Positions 8,630-18,882 are shown, counted from the stretch's first letter. The stretch is 64,000 bases of DNA from Nostoc sp. T09 (GCF_002154695.1 NZ_MTAV01000108.1:72599-136598); one strand, 5' to 3'. The notes: generated by a model from the sequence alone, not told the origin. Numbers and translations are program-made.

Positions 8630-9172
8630 CTAACTCTCCAATCTCTTCTCTAAATACTGACCAATCATCAACTGTTCACCAGCACGCGAGATAATAGTCT
8701 GGCGAGTACGGTATTTACTACCAATCAGCTTTAACTCTTCTTCAAAGACTGAGCCATTGTATTCTGTTCTCAAACACAGTGTTTTGGGGTTGGGAAAATA
8801 ATATTCGGCAGTAACTGGTTTGGATGTGGCAAAACCGCGATCGCGATACAAAATGTTTCCTAAAGCACCAAATAGGGTGGAACCTTGAGATTCTTTCTTT
8901 CCCGTGATTGAATCTGTACTTTCCCACATCACTTCAGTACCACATACCAAACTTACTGAATCTGGTAAGTCGTGCAACTGAGCCAGCTTTTGCAATTCTT
9001 TGCATCCCTGTTCTAAAAACCGGACGGCGATCGCACTCACCATTTCTTTAGTAGTTCCCGATGACAGGGTGTAATAGCGCCGTTCCGATCGCCACTTACC
9101 CACGGATTCTTGAAAAAATTCTGCAATCTGGTATTCTTCAGCGGTTTTTGCAACTTTTAGGGGTGATGTCAC
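8630..9172 (-). CDS. Phycobiliprotein lyase, CpcS/CpeS family
   Basis: A 180-residue lipocalin-like beta-barrel protein that attaches phycocyanobilin or a related bilin to a cysteine of phycobiliproteins (usually Cys-82 or Cys-84 of beta subunits and allophycocyanin). The family pattern is seen at FFQESVGKWRSERRYYTL (residues 19-36), at VMWES near residue 80, and at the C-terminal RTRQTIISRAGE and IGQYLEKR. Length fits the family. It stands alone, with no phycobilisome genes beside it, as is common for CpcS-type lyases in Nostoc. The exact subfamily (CpcS, CpcU, CpeS) cannot be settled from this window. Confidence 0.85.
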   Translation of the reverse strand: MTSPLKVAKTAEEYQIAEFFQESVGKWRSERRYYTLSSGTTKEMVSAIAVRFLEQGCKELQKLAQLHDLPDSVSLVCGTEVMWESTDSITGKKESQGSTLFGALGNILYRDRGFATSKPVTAEYYFPNPKTLCLRTEYNGSVFEEELKLIGSKYRTRQTIISRAGEQLMIGQYLEKRLES

Positions 9173-9688
9173 TGCTTGCCTTCCTCACGCACAATCAATA
9201 TATAGTTAGGTGTTGAGACTCAATACATTACGTCTGTCCCAAGTACCATATTTCTTTACTATTCTTAATCTAAACTAGATAAGAGAATATTTACTGATAG
9301 TTTGGCTACAATCCTAAGCATTCAGATGGCAAGTTGATTCTGTCTGAAGAGAGAAGCTAAAAAAGAGAAAACTACTTTTGTAGTTCTGAGCAGCCTTATA
9401 CCTTGAGGCAGAGTTTAGAAAAGCTAAAAATACGTATACTAATCTTTACAATTGGCTCAATACAAAACTATTTGCACCTGCTCTAGCAGTACGGTGTTGA
9501 AAATTTTTCTGATTCTGTTTTAAAAAAGCATGACTTTTTATACTCGAACATTTCTAAGAGAAAACTTACACTTGTTAAACAAACCGATTAGAAACACTCA
9601 TTGCTAGACGGCTGTTATAACCCGAAGCCGTTCTATGAGGAGTACATCAATAATTTTGGACGGACATTAGCCGCACAAACTGTTGAAA
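9173..9688. other. Intergenic region upstream of the RND efflux genes
   Basis: An AT-rich stretch of about 500 bases between divergent genes that must hold the promoters of the lyase gene and the efflux operon. No regulator gene, RNA gene or strong operator palindrome was recognised. Confidence 0.5.
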
Positions 9689-11122
9689 ATGCCAAATACC
9701 CCAAATACCAAAGCTGCATCTCAAATAATTAACTCTCAGTTAGATAAAACAAGTAATAAAGAAAATCGACAGAAGTTTTCCCTTAGCTTTGGATCGCAGT
9801 CTAATTTATTGATTGCTTGTTTCCTGAGCGTGGGATTAATGACAGTCGGTTGTGGCTCATTTGACAAAGAATCCGCCGATGCTGAAACTCAAGCTCCCAA
9901 ATCGGCTAGACAAGGAGGAAGTGCAACACCTGTAGATGTTGCGATCGCCCGCACTGAGACCCTACAAAAATCCCCAGAGTATACAGGCACTACCATACCG
10001 TTCCGCACAGTGTCAGTGCGATCGCAAGTTGAAGGGCGGCTGTTAGGAATGAATGTAGATGTGGGGGACAGCATCAAGCAAGGGCAAGTTATTGGGCAGT
10101 TAGACGATGCTCTGTTGTTAACCGCCCTCAAGCAAGCAGAAGCAGAATTAGCATCTCTTAAATCAGAAGTAGCAAGGGCACAAACTCAGGTAAGCAATGC
10201 TCGTGCCGAAGTTGAAAGGGCACGGCTAGAAGTTGTGCAAGCGCAAGCAGATTCACAACGCCAGCAGCAACTACTCAAACAAGGTGCGATCGCCGAACAA
10301 GCTGCCCAACAAGCCCGTACTCAAGCTCAAACAGCCGCCCAAGCTCTACGAGCTGCTAACGAGCAAGTGCGTACAGAACAGCAAGCCGTTGCTGCTGCTC
10401 AAGGTAGAGTAGTTGCCCAACAAGCAGTAGTTGCCCAAGCCAAAGAACGTAGATCCTACACGCGATTAACATCTCCTATCACTGGCCTCGTCACCGAAAA
10501 GGTAACAGAACCAGGTAATTTGCTCCAAGCAGGTGGCGAAGTCTTAAAAATTGGCGACTTTAACCGCGTCAAAGTCGTAGTGCAAGTTTCCGAATTAGAA
10601 CTGGCACAAATCAAACTTGGGCAATCTGTGCAAGTTCGTTTAGATGCCTTTCCTAATCAAACATTCACAGGAAGTGTGATCCGGATTTCTCCAGCTGCGG
10701 ATGTCACAGCTCGTTTGATACCTGTGGAGGTAGTGATTCCTAACATTAACGGCAGAATTGGCAGTGGGCTGTTAGCAAGAGTCAGTTTTGCAACTCAGGC
10801 AACACAGCGAGTAGTGGTACCGCAAACAGCTATACAAAAGCCAGCAAACAATCAAGCCGCTTCCTCATCTGCTGGAGCTAAACAACAGCCAGATAATCAA
10901 AATGGAACTTTATTCGTAGTTACAGATGAAGAAGGTAAAGCAAAGGTAACAGCTCGTTCTGTCACTCTCGGGAAAAAAGCTGATGCCAAAGTCGAAATTT
11001 TATCTGGTTTGCAACCAGGAGAGCGCTATGTTGTTCGCAGTGGTAAACCGCTAAAAGATGGGGCTGCTGTAAGCCTTTCAATTCTTTCAGAAAAAACAGA
11101 TTCAGTCCCTAGGGGCAATTAG
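9689..11122 (+). CDS. RND efflux periplasmic adaptor (HlyD/MFP family)
   Basis: A 477-residue membrane fusion protein linking an inner-membrane RND pump to an outer-membrane channel. It has an unusually long N-terminal leader of about 40 polar residues before a hydrophobic segment ending in LMTVGC, a lipobox, so it is probably a lipoprotein. Then come the first half of the lipoyl domain (SQVEGRL and VGDSIKQGQ, about 115-135), a long Ala/Gln/Glu-rich alpha-helical hairpin (about 145-260), the second lipoyl half (TSPITGLV) and beta-barrel and membrane-proximal domains. ATG 9689 was preferred over TTG 9683. The pump gene begins 39 bases later. Substrate is unknown; no regulator is adjacent. Confidence 0.88.
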   Translation: MPNTPNTKAASQIINSQLDKTSNKENRQKFSLSFGSQSNLLIACFLSVGLMTVGCGSFDKESADAETQAPKSARQGGSATPVDVAIARTETLQKSPEYTGTTIPFRTVSVRSQVEGRLLGMNVDVGDSIKQGQVIGQLDDALLLTALKQAEAELASLKSEVARAQTQVSNARAEVERARLEVVQAQADSQRQQQLLKQGAIAEQAAQQARTQAQTAAQALRAANEQVRTEQQAVAAAQGRVVAQQAVVAQAKERRSYTRLTSPITGLVTEKVTEPGNLLQAGGEVLKIGDFNRVKVVVQVSELELAQIKLGQSVQVRLDAFPNQTFTGSVIRISPAADVTARLIPVEVVIPNINGRIGSGLLARVSFATQATQRVVVPQTAIQKPANNQAASSSAGAKQQPDNQNGTLFVVTDEEGKAKVTARSVTLGKKADAKVEILSGLQPGERYVVRSGKPLKDGAAVSLSILSEKTDSVPRGN

Positions 11123-11161
11123 AAATTGTGTTTTTAAATTTTGAATTTTGAATTAGAAACG

Positions 11162-14100
11162 ATGCAGCAAGCAAATAACAATAGTGGATTTAGTATCAGC
11201 GCGATCGCTATTCGCCAACACATTGGTACGCTCATGCTCACCCTGGCAGTGATTGTGGTTGGCGTATTTTTTCTCTCAACTATCCAAGTCGATCTTCTAC
11301 CAGCAATTACATATCCACGAATTGGCGTTCGGCTAGAAGCGCCTGGTATTTCTCCAGAAGTAGCAGTAGATGAAATCACCAGACCCCTAGAAGAAGCTTT
11401 ATCGGCTACTGAGAATGTGGTGCAAGTTTTTTCCCGCACCCGTGAAGGGCAGGTTAGTCTCGATTTATACTTTCAACCAGGGGGCGATATTGACCAAGCC
11501 CTAAACGATGCTACTGCTGCTTTTAACCGAGGGCGAGGACAACTGCCAGACACGATAGAAGAGCCACGCTTATTTAAAGTCGATCCCTCTCAATTGCCGA
11601 TTTATGAATTGGCACTAACATCTTCCTCCCTGCAAGGTAAAGATTTACGCGTATTTGCCGATGAAGACTTAGCACGTGAAATCAGTGTGGTGCCAGGCGT
11701 CGCCTCAGTCGATGTTTCTGGCGGTGCTGAAGAAGAAGTACGAGTGCTTGTGGATTTAAATCGGTTACAAGCTTTGGGCGTGGGCTTAAATGATGTACTA
11801 GATGAATTAACAGCCCGTAATCAAGATACTTCTGGTGGTCGAATTTTGGGGCAGAATGCTGAACCGTTGACTCGGACTGTGGGACGCTTTCGAGATGCTA
11901 GAGAAATTGAGAATCTCTCCTTAGAAGTTTCTTCTGCTCCCTCGGCTACTAACACTCCCTCTGCACCTTCCCGCCGTGTCTATTTGCGAGACTTTGCTGA
12001 GGTAATTGACGACACAGAAGACCAACGAGTATTTGTCTATCTCAACCGTCAGCCTGCTGTGAAGGTGTCAATTCAAAAGCAACCTGAGGCGAATACAATT
12101 ACAGTTGTAGATGCTGTCAAGCAGCGAATTGAACAATTACGGCGATCGGGTACAATTCCTGCCGACATGGCATTAAGTCCCACTACAGATGAATCTCGCT
12201 TCATCCGTAATTCTCTCAATGATGTCATCTTTTCGGCGATTTCTGGAGCATTGTTAGCCGCAGCAGCAGTATTGTTATTTTTAGGGTCATTCAGGCAAAC
12301 ATTAATTATCAGTTTGACAATTCCGCTGTGTACTCTAGCCGCGATCGCGTTGATGAAAATATTTGGCTTGACTTTGAATGTCTTCAGTTTGGCAGGACTA
12401 ACATTGGGAATTGGTCAAGCAATTGATACATCGGTTGTGATTTTAGAGAATATTTCTGAAAAAACAGGCATGACTCCTAATCAACGAGAGAGAGGGGAGC
12501 AGCAAGAGGAGAATCAGCAGGGTAATTCAAAATTCTTTATTGAAAATGCGATTACTTCTTCTCAAGAAGTAGAATCTGCTTTAGTTGCAGCTACTGCTGC
12601 CAACTTAGTTTCTGTAGCGCCATTTCTGTTAGTTGGCGGTTTTATCGCTCTGCTGTTTAATGAACTGATTCTGACAATTAGCTTTGCAGTAGCAGCCTCC
12701 CTTGTGGTCGCGATTACAGTAGTGCCAATGCTGACTTCCCGACTTTTGGGAATTCGTTGGTCTAGTCGGATTAGCGAATTTTGGCTGCTGAGACAGTTTA
12801 ATCATCGGTTTGAAGATGCTACGCGGGGATACGGTAAGTTCTTAACTAAGGTTGTACGTTATCGGTTCTTTGTAGTCATTGCTGCTTTGGTAATTTTAGG
12901 CGGCAGCAGCTTGTTTATGTTTGGACAAATTCCCCAAGAAATCCTACCCCGGATCAGTACTGGCCAAGCCAACTTGAGAGCGCAGTTTCCTCCCGGTACA
13001 CCTTTAGCCACTTCTGAGAAAGTCATGCAAATTGTCGATGACATTTTGCTGAAACAACCAGAAACTGAGTATGCTTTCACAACTGTCGGGGGTAATCTAT
13101 TTGGCAGTAATACTACAGAGAATCCCTTACGTGCCAGTAGCACTATCAATCTAAAGCCAGGCACAGATGTCGAAGCCTTTGTCAAAAAAGTAACTCAGGA
13201 ATTTAACAAACTCAACTTAGCAGGAATTCTGCTACGCCTCAATCCTGGTCAGGTACGGGGTTTAATCTTGAGTAATTCTCCAGTGCAAGGGTCAGAAATT
13301 GACGTTATTCTGCAAGGTGAGAATGAAGAAAATTTAACGCAAGCAGGAGCCGAAGTACTGCAAGCTTTGCAGGAAAAGGCAAAATTAGCCACATTCCGAC
13401 CAGATGCCGATGCTAGGCAACCGGAAATTCAAATTCGCCCAGACTGGGAAAGAGTTTCGGCTTTGGGGCTGACTGCTCAACAAATTGGTGACACAATTCA
13501 GACAGCAATTGAAGGTTCAGTACCTACACAAATTCAACGCGGTAACCGTTTAGTTGATGTGCGGGTACAACTAAATAAAGAAGCCATTCAGCGTCCCTCT
13601 CAACTAGAACAACTACCACTCTTTACGGAAAACCATCAACTAGTTCGTCTTTCAGATGTTGCTCGCATCGAAGAAGGTCAAGCGCCTGGCGAGGTGCAGC
13701 GAATTAATCAGCGCCAAGCTTTTATTGTTGCAGGTAACCTCAGCGAAGGAGCTAGCCTAGGTGAAGCCATAGCAGAAGTCAATGAGGTACTCAAGAGCGT
13801 CAAGTTACCTGAAGGCGTTTCAATTGTGCCTAGTTCTGCCGAAGCAACTAATCAGCAGCTTCAGAATGCTCTAAAAACTTTGGGGGCGTTAGCGACGTTC
13901 TTAATCTTCGTTGTGATGGCGGTGCAATATAATTCGCTGATTGATCCGCTGGTAATTATGTTCACTGTACCACTGGCTTTAGCTGGAGGAATTTTTGGAC
14001 TTTACATCACCCAAACGGCAATAGGTGCAACTGTCATCGTCGGCGTAGTGCTGCTGGTGGGAATTGTGGTAAACGCAGGGATTCTGATGGTAGAGCTGGC

Positions 14101-14416
14101 GAACCAAATTCGTGATGAAGAAGGTTGTACTCGCCAAATTGCCATCCTCAAAGCGGCTCCTCAGCGTCTACGTCCCATTATGATGACTACAGCCACTACT
14201 ATTTTGGGACTTTTTCCCTTAGCGTTGGGTATTGGTGAAGGTTCCGAGTTTTTGCAACCCTTAGGGATTGTAGTTTTCTTTGGGATGGCGATCGCTACAA
14301 TGTTGACACTATTTATCATCCCCTGCTTTTATATTCTGCTGCACGATCTCTTGGGTTGGCGCTGGGCAAAGCCGATTTTTACGCGACTGCGTTTATGGAA
14401 AAAACACTTTTCCTAA
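11162..14416 (+). CDS. RND (AcrB/HAE1-like) efflux pump
   Basis: A 1084-residue inner-membrane transporter with the normal plan: first membrane helix near residue 25, large periplasmic porter loop, helices 2-6 from about 350, a second porter loop from about 600, and helices 8-12 after about 900. The periplasmic opening contains PRIGVRLEAPGISPEVAVDE, typical of the family. In helix 4 the AcrB Asp407-Asp408 pair reads Asp-Thr (IDTSVVILEN), and in helix 10 the AcrB Lys940 position is Val (VVNAGILMVE), so proton coupling must use a reduced relay. A Gln/Glu-rich insert (RERGEQQEENQQ) sits in the cytoplasmic loop after helix 4. I start at ATG 11162 instead of TTG 11141. Co-transcribed with the adaptor; substrate unknown. 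Confidence 0.9.
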   Translation: MQQANNNSGFSISAIAIRQHIGTLMLTLAVIVVGVFFLSTIQVDLLPAITYPRIGVRLEAPGISPEVAVDEITRPLEEALSATENVVQVFSRTREGQVSLDLYFQPGGDIDQALNDATAAFNRGRGQLPDTIEEPRLFKVDPSQLPIYELALTSSSLQGKDLRVFADEDLAREISVVPGVASVDVSGGAEEEVRVLVDLNRLQALGVGLNDVLDELTARNQDTSGGRILGQNAEPLTRTVGRFRDAREIENLSLEVSSAPSATNTPSAPSRRVYLRDFAEVIDDTEDQRVFVYLNRQPAVKVSIQKQPEANTITVVDAVKQRIEQLRRSGTIPADMALSPTTDESRFIRNSLNDVIFSAISGALLAAAAVLLFLGSFRQTLIISLTIPLCTLAAIALMKIFGLTLNVFSLAGLTLGIGQAIDTSVVILENISEKTGMTPNQRERGEQQEENQQGNSKFFIENAITSSQEVESALVAATAANLVSVAPFLLVGGFIALLFNELILTISFAVAASLVVAITVVPMLTSRLLGIRWSSRISEFWLLRQFNHRFEDATRGYGKFLTKVVRYRFFVVIAALVILGGSSLFMFGQIPQEILPRISTGQANLRAQFPPGTPLATSEKVMQIVDDILLKQPETEYAFTTVGGNLFGSNTTENPLRASSTINLKPGTDVEAFVKKVTQEFNKLNLAGILLRLNPGQVRGLILSNSPVQGSEIDVILQGENEENLTQAGAEVLQALQEKAKLATFRPDADARQPEIQIRPDWERVSALGLTAQQIGDTIQTAIEGSVPTQIQRGNRLVDVRVQLNKEAIQRPSQLEQLPLFTENHQLVRLSDVARIEEGQAPGEVQRINQRQAFIVAGNLSEGASLGEAIAEVNEVLKSVKLPEGVSIVPSSAEATNQQLQNALKTLGALATFLIFVVMAVQYNSLIDPLVIMFTVPLALAGGIFGLYITQTAIGATVIVGVVLLVGIVVNAGILMVELANQIRDEEGCTRQIAILKAAPQRLRPIMMTTATTILGLFPLALGIGEGSEFLQPLGIVVFFGMAIATMLTLFIIPCFYILLHDLLGWRWAKPIFTRLRLWKKHFS

Positions 14417-14459
14417 ATCTCAGTAAATTTCTCAATCAAATCGCACATCCAAAATGGGA

Positions 14460-15452
14460 TTATGCTTTGCCACCATCCCAAACCTCTGTAACCATATCTA
14501 ATGGCAAATCAGTATTAATTAACACAAATTTTTGCAGATGAGCATTAGGGCGATTTAAACGACGTGATAAAACAGCAACCAGCAACAGCCACCAAGCAAC
14601 AGGAGAAAAAATCGCTGGATATACCATAGTGAGAAATAGCTTTAGCTGTCCCTGCTTCAATGCCACCAAAGACCAATGGAGTCTGACATAATTCTTAGTA
14701 TTCTCAAGCTTGGGCAGATGCGATCGCTGCTTTTGATCAACTAAAGCGTAAATCTTCTCCTTCATCAAAATGTTTGTCTCTAAACGTTTAAGAAGAGAAA
14801 ACTTTTGATTGTAAGCACCTGGCCAAATTGTGCGGTAAGCAAGGCGTTGATTCAGGAAGATAGCATCGCCAAACTGAGCAATACGAATCCAAGAATCAAT
14901 GTCATCACAGTTAGCATCAAGTTTGGAATCCCAACCACCAGTTTGTAAAAAAGCGTCGCGACGGCAAGCTACTTGAACAGGTGTACCAAAAGGTACAAGC
15001 TCTAAGAGCATACCGTAATGAATATCGACTTGGGGAATATAAAAAGCCAACCCAGGGCCAAATTGTCTGGTGCGGCTGAGTTCGACTTCATTACTGTCTA
15101 CCTGAGCCGCAATACAAGAGCACATGACAGCACTAGGATGGAGTGCGATCGCCTTTGCCATCTCTTCTAAACAATTAGAAGCTAGGTAGTCATCATCATC
15201 CAAAAACTTAATCCAGTCGCCGCTAGCTTTTTCAACTCCCGCATTTACCGTAGCAGCATGACCTTTATTCACCTCATTGCGATGGTAAACAACGGAGTTA
15301 CATAAGCTTTTGACATAAGTTTCAGTTTCATCAGATGAACAGTCATCAGCAACCACGACTTCACAGGGAATCGTTTGCTTAAGAACTGAGTCAATTGCTC
15401 GTCGCAGTAAGTTTAAGCGATTGTAAGTAGTGATGACGACACTAAATTTCAT
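14460..15452 (-). CDS. Family 2 glycosyltransferase
   Basis: A 330-residue GT-A fold enzyme transferring a sugar from a nucleotide sugar to an unknown acceptor. The nucleotide-binding start SVVITTYNR (residue 4), VVADDCSSDET (about 33) and the metal-binding FLDDDDY (about 87) are clear; a further acidic patch DDIDSW near residue 183 may hold the catalytic base. A hydrophobic segment near residues 280-297 (SPVAWWLLLVAVL) could anchor it at the membrane. It is convergent with the RND pump and followed upstream by the ribosomal block, so context gives no hint of the polysaccharide or lipid made. Confidence 0.85.
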   Translation of the reverse strand: MKFSVVITTYNRLNLLRRAIDSVLKQTIPCEVVVADDCSSDETETYVKSLCNSVVYHRNEVNKGHAATVNAGVEKASGDWIKFLDDDDYLASNCLEEMAKAIALHPSAVMCSCIAAQVDSNEVELSRTRQFGPGLAFYIPQVDIHYGMLLELVPFGTPVQVACRRDAFLQTGGWDSKLDANCDDIDSWIRIAQFGDAIFLNQRLAYRTIWPGAYNQKFSLLKRLETNILMKEKIYALVDQKQRSHLPKLENTKNYVRLHWSLVALKQGQLKLFLTMVYPAIFSPVAWWLLLVAVLSRRLNRPNAHLQKFVLINTDLPLDMVTEVWDGGKA

Positions 15453-15707
15453 ATTTTGTCAGTAGTCAGTAGTGGATTTAGATACCCGATTTTTAAATAA
15501 GTAGGAGCTAGGCAGGTTTTGGTTTAAAGCATCAAACCCAACCTAAAGGTTTTTTGCACCAAAGGATAAGTTAGACAAAACAATATAAATATAGAGTTAC
15601 CAATTACACCTGTTATAACCTCGTAATTTTGTATTTCCAATCACTGGACTGTCAGGCAGGAATAGATTTATGATTGATGATCGTGAGTTTTTTAAAGCAG
15701 ATAGGCA

Positions 15708-16070
15708 ATGAACGCTCAAGAGATCATCCGCTCAATTGAAGCGGAACAACTAAAATCGAACCTCCCCGAAATTTACGTGGGCGATACAGTCAAAGTCGGA
15801 GTGAAAATTAAAGAAGGTGATAAATACCGCGTTCAACCCTATGAAGGTGTAGTGATTGCCAAACGCAATGGCGGTATCAACGAAACAATTACAGTCCGTC
15901 GAGTATTTCAAGGCGTTGGTGTAGAGCGGGTATTTCTCCTGCATTCACCTCGGATTGACAGCATCAAAGTAATGCGTCGTGGTAAAGTACGACGTGCCAA
16001 ACTCTACTATCTGCGCCAGCGTGTGGGTAAAGCCACCCGGATCAAGCAACGCTTCGATCGCTCTTTGTAA
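15708..16070 (+). CDS. rplS: 50S ribosomal protein L19
   Basis: A 120-residue protein of the large ribosomal subunit at the 30S-50S interface. [18 protein letters not shown] and [16 protein letters not shown] near the start and the basic [16 protein letters not shown] near residue 90 are diagnostic. Length is normal. It opens the conserved cyanobacterial order rplS, trnW, secE, nusG, rplK, rplA, rplJ, rplL. Confidence 0.98.
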   Translation: MNAQEIIRSIEAEQLKSNLPEIYVGDTVKVGVKIKEGDKYRVQPYEGVVIAKRNGGINETITVRRVFQGVGVERVFLLHSPRIDSIKVMRRGKVRRAKLYYLRQRVGKATRIKQRFDRSL

Positions 16071-16221
16071 TTTGCGATTACAAAGTATGGGAGAAGTGTT
16101 AAACAAAAAGCGGCATCTGCCGCTGACTTGTCCTCTAAACAAAATTAAGGTAAGATAAGATTCGGAATTGCGTTAGACTAAAAATAAGTTCAGCGCAATC
16201 ACTGAATCCAAAACAGCTTGT

Positions 16222-16294
16222 GCGCTCTTAGTTCAGTTGGTAGAACGCAGGTCTCCAAAACCTGATGTCGGGGGTTCAAGTCCTCCAGGGCGCG
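16222..16294 (+). tRNA. trnW: tRNA-Trp (anticodon CCA)
   Basis: A full cloverleaf can be drawn: acceptor GCGCTCT paired with AGGGCGC (one T-G pair), D stem GTTC/GAAC, anticodon stem CAGGT/ACCTG with CCA at 16255-16257, and a T arm with GGTTCAAGTCC; discriminator G at 16294. CCA is not encoded. Placement just before secE is the usual bacterial arrangement. Confidence 0.97.
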
Positions 16295-16483
16295 CTCGAA
16301 AGCAAAAAACAAAGCCCGAAATACAACACAGCTGCTATATTAGCGGTTATTAGTGATGATTTCGGGTATAATTATTTTGCAGCTTTTTTGCTTCCAGATT
16401 CTAAGTTGGGATTGAGTCAAGCTGTAAACCTGAATCAAAATTAGCAGCATCTAGCTGTCGAGAAAACGGGGGGATAAACGGCT

Positions 16484-16705
16484 GTGGCCAAAAAAAATGA
16501 AGCGGAAATCCCAGGAAACACAAGTGGGTCAACCTTATCTAACTTCTTTCAAGGAACCAAAGAAGAACTTGAAAAAGTTGTTTGGCCCAGTCGCAAACAA
16601 CTGGTGAGTGAATCAGCAGCTGTTTTGTTAATGGTGACACTATCTGCATCTTTGATTTATTTGGTTGATGGATTCTTTGGCTGGGCAGCAAAACAGGTGT
16701 TCTGA
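16484..16705 (+). CDS. secE: Preprotein translocase subunit SecE
   Basis: A 73-residue single-span membrane protein, the short SecE form of cyanobacteria and Gram-positives, that clamps SecY in the translocon. FFQGTKEELEKVVWPSRKQL is the amphipathic helix typical of SecE, followed by one transmembrane helix. Translation starts at GTG 16484. Its stop overlaps the nusG ATG by one base (TGATG), indicating coupling. Confidence 0.97.
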   Translation: MAKKNEAEIPGNTSGSTLSNFFQGTKEELEKVVWPSRKQLVSESAAVLLMVTLSASLIYLVDGFFGWAAKQVF

Positions 16706-17337
16706 TGACTTTTGCAACAGAAGAACCACGCGACTCAACGTTGCAGTCAGAGGAAGCCGCAGAAGCAGCGCTTAAAGAAGCACGGTGGTATGCGGTGCAA
16801 GTAGCCTCAGGCTGTGAAAAGCGCGTTAAGACAAACTTGGAACAGCGCATCCAAACCTTTGATGTGTCTGACAAAATTATCCAAGTAGAAATTCCGCATA
16901 CGCCAGCGGTGAAAATCCGTAAAGATGGCAGTCGTCAGCATACAGAGGAAAAGGTTTTCCCTGGTTATGTGCTGGTGCGAATGATCCTGAATGACGACAC
17001 GTGGCAGGTAGTACGCAACACTTCCCATGTAATTAATTTTGTGGGAGCAGAACAAAAACGTGGCAGCGGTAAAGGTCGTGGTCACGTTAAGCCGGTACCC
17101 CTGGGTCCTTCAGAAGTTGAACGTATATTCAAACAGACTAGCGAACAAGAGCCAGTAGTCAAAATTGATATGGCGACTGGTGATAAGATAGTCGTGCTTT
17201 CTGGTCCGTTTAAAGACTTTGAAGGTGAGGTTATTGAAGTGTCTCCAGAGCGGAGTAAGCTCAAAGCCTTGCTGTCGATTTTTGGACGAGATACACCAGT
17301 AGAGTTGGAATTTAATCAGGTAGAGAAACAGAGCTAA
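16705..17337 (+). CDS. nusG: Transcription termination/antitermination protein NusG
   Basis: A 210-residue RNA polymerase-binding factor. WYAVQVASGCEKRV (about residue 28) starts the NGN domain and VFPGYVLVRM (about 84) continues it; the KOW motif is at GDKIVVLSGPFKDFEGEV (about 154-171). The first 25 residues are an acidic extension common in cyanobacteria. Translationally coupled to secE and followed 6 bases later by rplK. Confidence 0.97.
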   Translation: MTFATEEPRDSTLQSEEAAEAALKEARWYAVQVASGCEKRVKTNLEQRIQTFDVSDKIIQVEIPHTPAVKIRKDGSRQHTEEKVFPGYVLVRMILNDDTWQVVRNTSHVINFVGAEQKRGSGKGRGHVKPVPLGPSEVERIFKQTSEQEPVVKIDMATGDKIVVLSGPFKDFEGEVIEVSPERSKLKALLSIFGRDTPVELEFNQVEKQS

Positions 17338-17343
17338 ATAAAA

Positions 17344-17769
17344 ATGGCAAAGAAAGTAGTAGCGGTCATTAAACTGGCCCTGAATGCTGGAAAAGCCAAT
17401 CCAGCACCGCCTGTCGGACCTGCTTTGGGTCAACATGGCGTTAATATCATGATGTTTTGCAAAGAGTACAATGCCAAAACAGCAGACCAAGCTGGGATGG
17501 TAATTCCTGTAGAAATTTCGGTGTTTGAAGACCGGAGTTTTACATTTGTACTCAAGACACCACCAGCATCAGTACTGATTCGTAAGGCAGCAAAGATTGA
17601 GCGTGGCTCAAATGAACCCAACAAAAAGAAAGTTGGTAAGATCACAAGAGCACAATTGCAAGAAATCGCTCAAACTAAACTACCCGACCTCAACGCCAAT
17701 GACATAGAAGCGGCGATGAAGATTGTGGAAGGTACTGCCAAGAATATGGGCGTAACAATTGCAGATTAG
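17344..17769 (+). CDS. rplK: 50S ribosomal protein L11
   Basis: A 141-residue protein of the GTPase-associated centre that binds 23S rRNA with L10/L12. The Pro-rich [18 protein letters not shown] near residue 20 is the universal L11 signature, and the C-terminal RNA-binding domain ends in [10 protein letters not shown]. Normal length; next gene rplA after 117 bases. Confidence 0.98.
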   Translation: MAKKVVAVIKLALNAGKANPAPPVGPALGQHGVNIMMFCKEYNAKTADQAGMVIPVEISVFEDRSFTFVLKTPPASVLIRKAAKIERGSNEPNKKKVGKITRAQLQEIAQTKLPDLNANDIEAAMKIVEGTAKNMGVTIAD

Positions 17770-17886
17770 TCAAGAGTTATTTAGTCATTAGTAAATGAAG
17801 AAATACAAATGACAAATGACAACTGACAAATGATAAAAAATTATTGGGGGAGAAGTGAAGCTTCGTAACTACCCCTGGAGAGAAAA

Positions 17887-18603
17887 ATGGGAAAAAAAAT
17901 ATCACGCCGCTTGCAGGCATTGCAAGACAAAGTAGAAGATAGGGATTATACACCTTTAGAAGCGCTAAACCTGCTCAAGGAAACAGCAACAGCTAAATTC
18001 CCCGAAGCCGCTGAAGCGCATATCCGGCTGGGAATTGACCCTAAGTATACAGACCAACAATTGCGGACAACGGTAGCACTGCCTAAAGGTACTGGACAAG
18101 TGGTACGTGTAGCAGTAATTGCTAGAGGCGAAAAGGTTAACGAAGCAAGCAATGCTGGTGCGGATATCGTTGGCTCAGAAGAGTTAATTGACGAGATCCA
18201 AAAAGGTAGAATGGACTTTGACAAGCTAATTGCTACACCAGATGTGATGCCACAAGTGGCGAAGCTGGGTAAATTGCTTGGTCCTAGGGGTTTGATGCCA
18301 TCACCCAAAGGTGGAACAGTCACATTTGACATAGCAAGTGCGATCGCAGAATTTAAAGCTGGTAAATTAGAATTCCGAGCTGACCGTACAGGCATTGTCC
18401 ATGTTATGTTTGGTAAGGCAACCTTCTCGCCAGAAGATTTGTTAGTCAACCTGAAGGCGTTGCAAGAGACAATTGATCGTAATCGTCCTTCAGGAGCCAA
18501 AGGTCGTTACTGGCGCACAGTGTATGTGTCTGCCACAATGGGACCCTCAATTAAAGTCGATATCAGCGCCCTACGGGATTTGAAACTGACCGAAGCAGCC
18601 TAA
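17887..18603 (+). CDS. rplA: 50S ribosomal protein L1
   Basis: A 238-residue protein of the L1 stalk that binds 23S rRNA and, in many bacteria, its own mRNA. The signature [15 protein letters not shown] (about residue 131) is intact. A small GGGG/CCCC hairpin lies just before the ATG (about 17846-17878) and could be an autoregulatory site, although this is only suggestive. A gap of 280 bases with the L10 leader separates it from rplJ. Confidence 0.98.
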   Translation: MGKKISRRLQALQDKVEDRDYTPLEALNLLKETATAKFPEAAEAHIRLGIDPKYTDQQLRTTVALPKGTGQVVRVAVIARGEKVNEASNAGADIVGSEELIDEIQKGRMDFDKLIATPDVMPQVAKLGKLLGPRGLMPSPKGGTVTFDIASAIAEFKAGKLEFRADRTGIVHVMFGKATFSPEDLLVNLKALQETIDRNRPSGAKGRYWRTVYVSATMGPSIKVDISALRDLKLTEAA

Positions 18604-18665
18604 TCTCAGTTATTAGCCATTTGCTATTAGTCATTTGTAACAGCAAAGGACAAAATTAAATAGAC

Positions 18666-18810
18666 AAAGCCGGAGACAGCAGGAGCTAATAGCTTAATAT
18701 CCTGCCGAGGTTAAAGCTCTAAATTGCCTAAAGCACTACCCGTAATGGAGTGATTGCTGTGGCAGCAAGAGTCTTGCTACTAAACCCCGGTCTAAAAAAC
18801 TGGGGTTTAT
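18666..18810 (+). ncRNA. Ribosomal protein L10 leader
   Basis: The sequence before rplJ contains AGACAGCAGG paired with CCTGCCGAGG, the conserved core of the L10 leader that binds the L10-(L12) complex to control its own operon. It ends in an AAACCCC/GGGGTTT hairpin (about 18780-18810) that may act as an attenuator. Family match is by pattern only. Confidence 0.75.
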
Positions 18811-18882
18811 TGTTTGGGTTGGTCAGTACAAAAGGCACAAGTAGGGAAAATCGATGATTTTGCCTTAGGAGGTGAAATAAAG

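Noticed and set aside
14356..14541. Plus-strand frame at the end of the RND pump
   Set aside because: It overlaps the pump C terminus and the convergent glycosyltransferase in other frames and shows no family features.
16300..16483. Possible second RNA gene after tRNA-Trp
   Set aside because: Some complementary words exist, but no cloverleaf or known RNA fold could be drawn.
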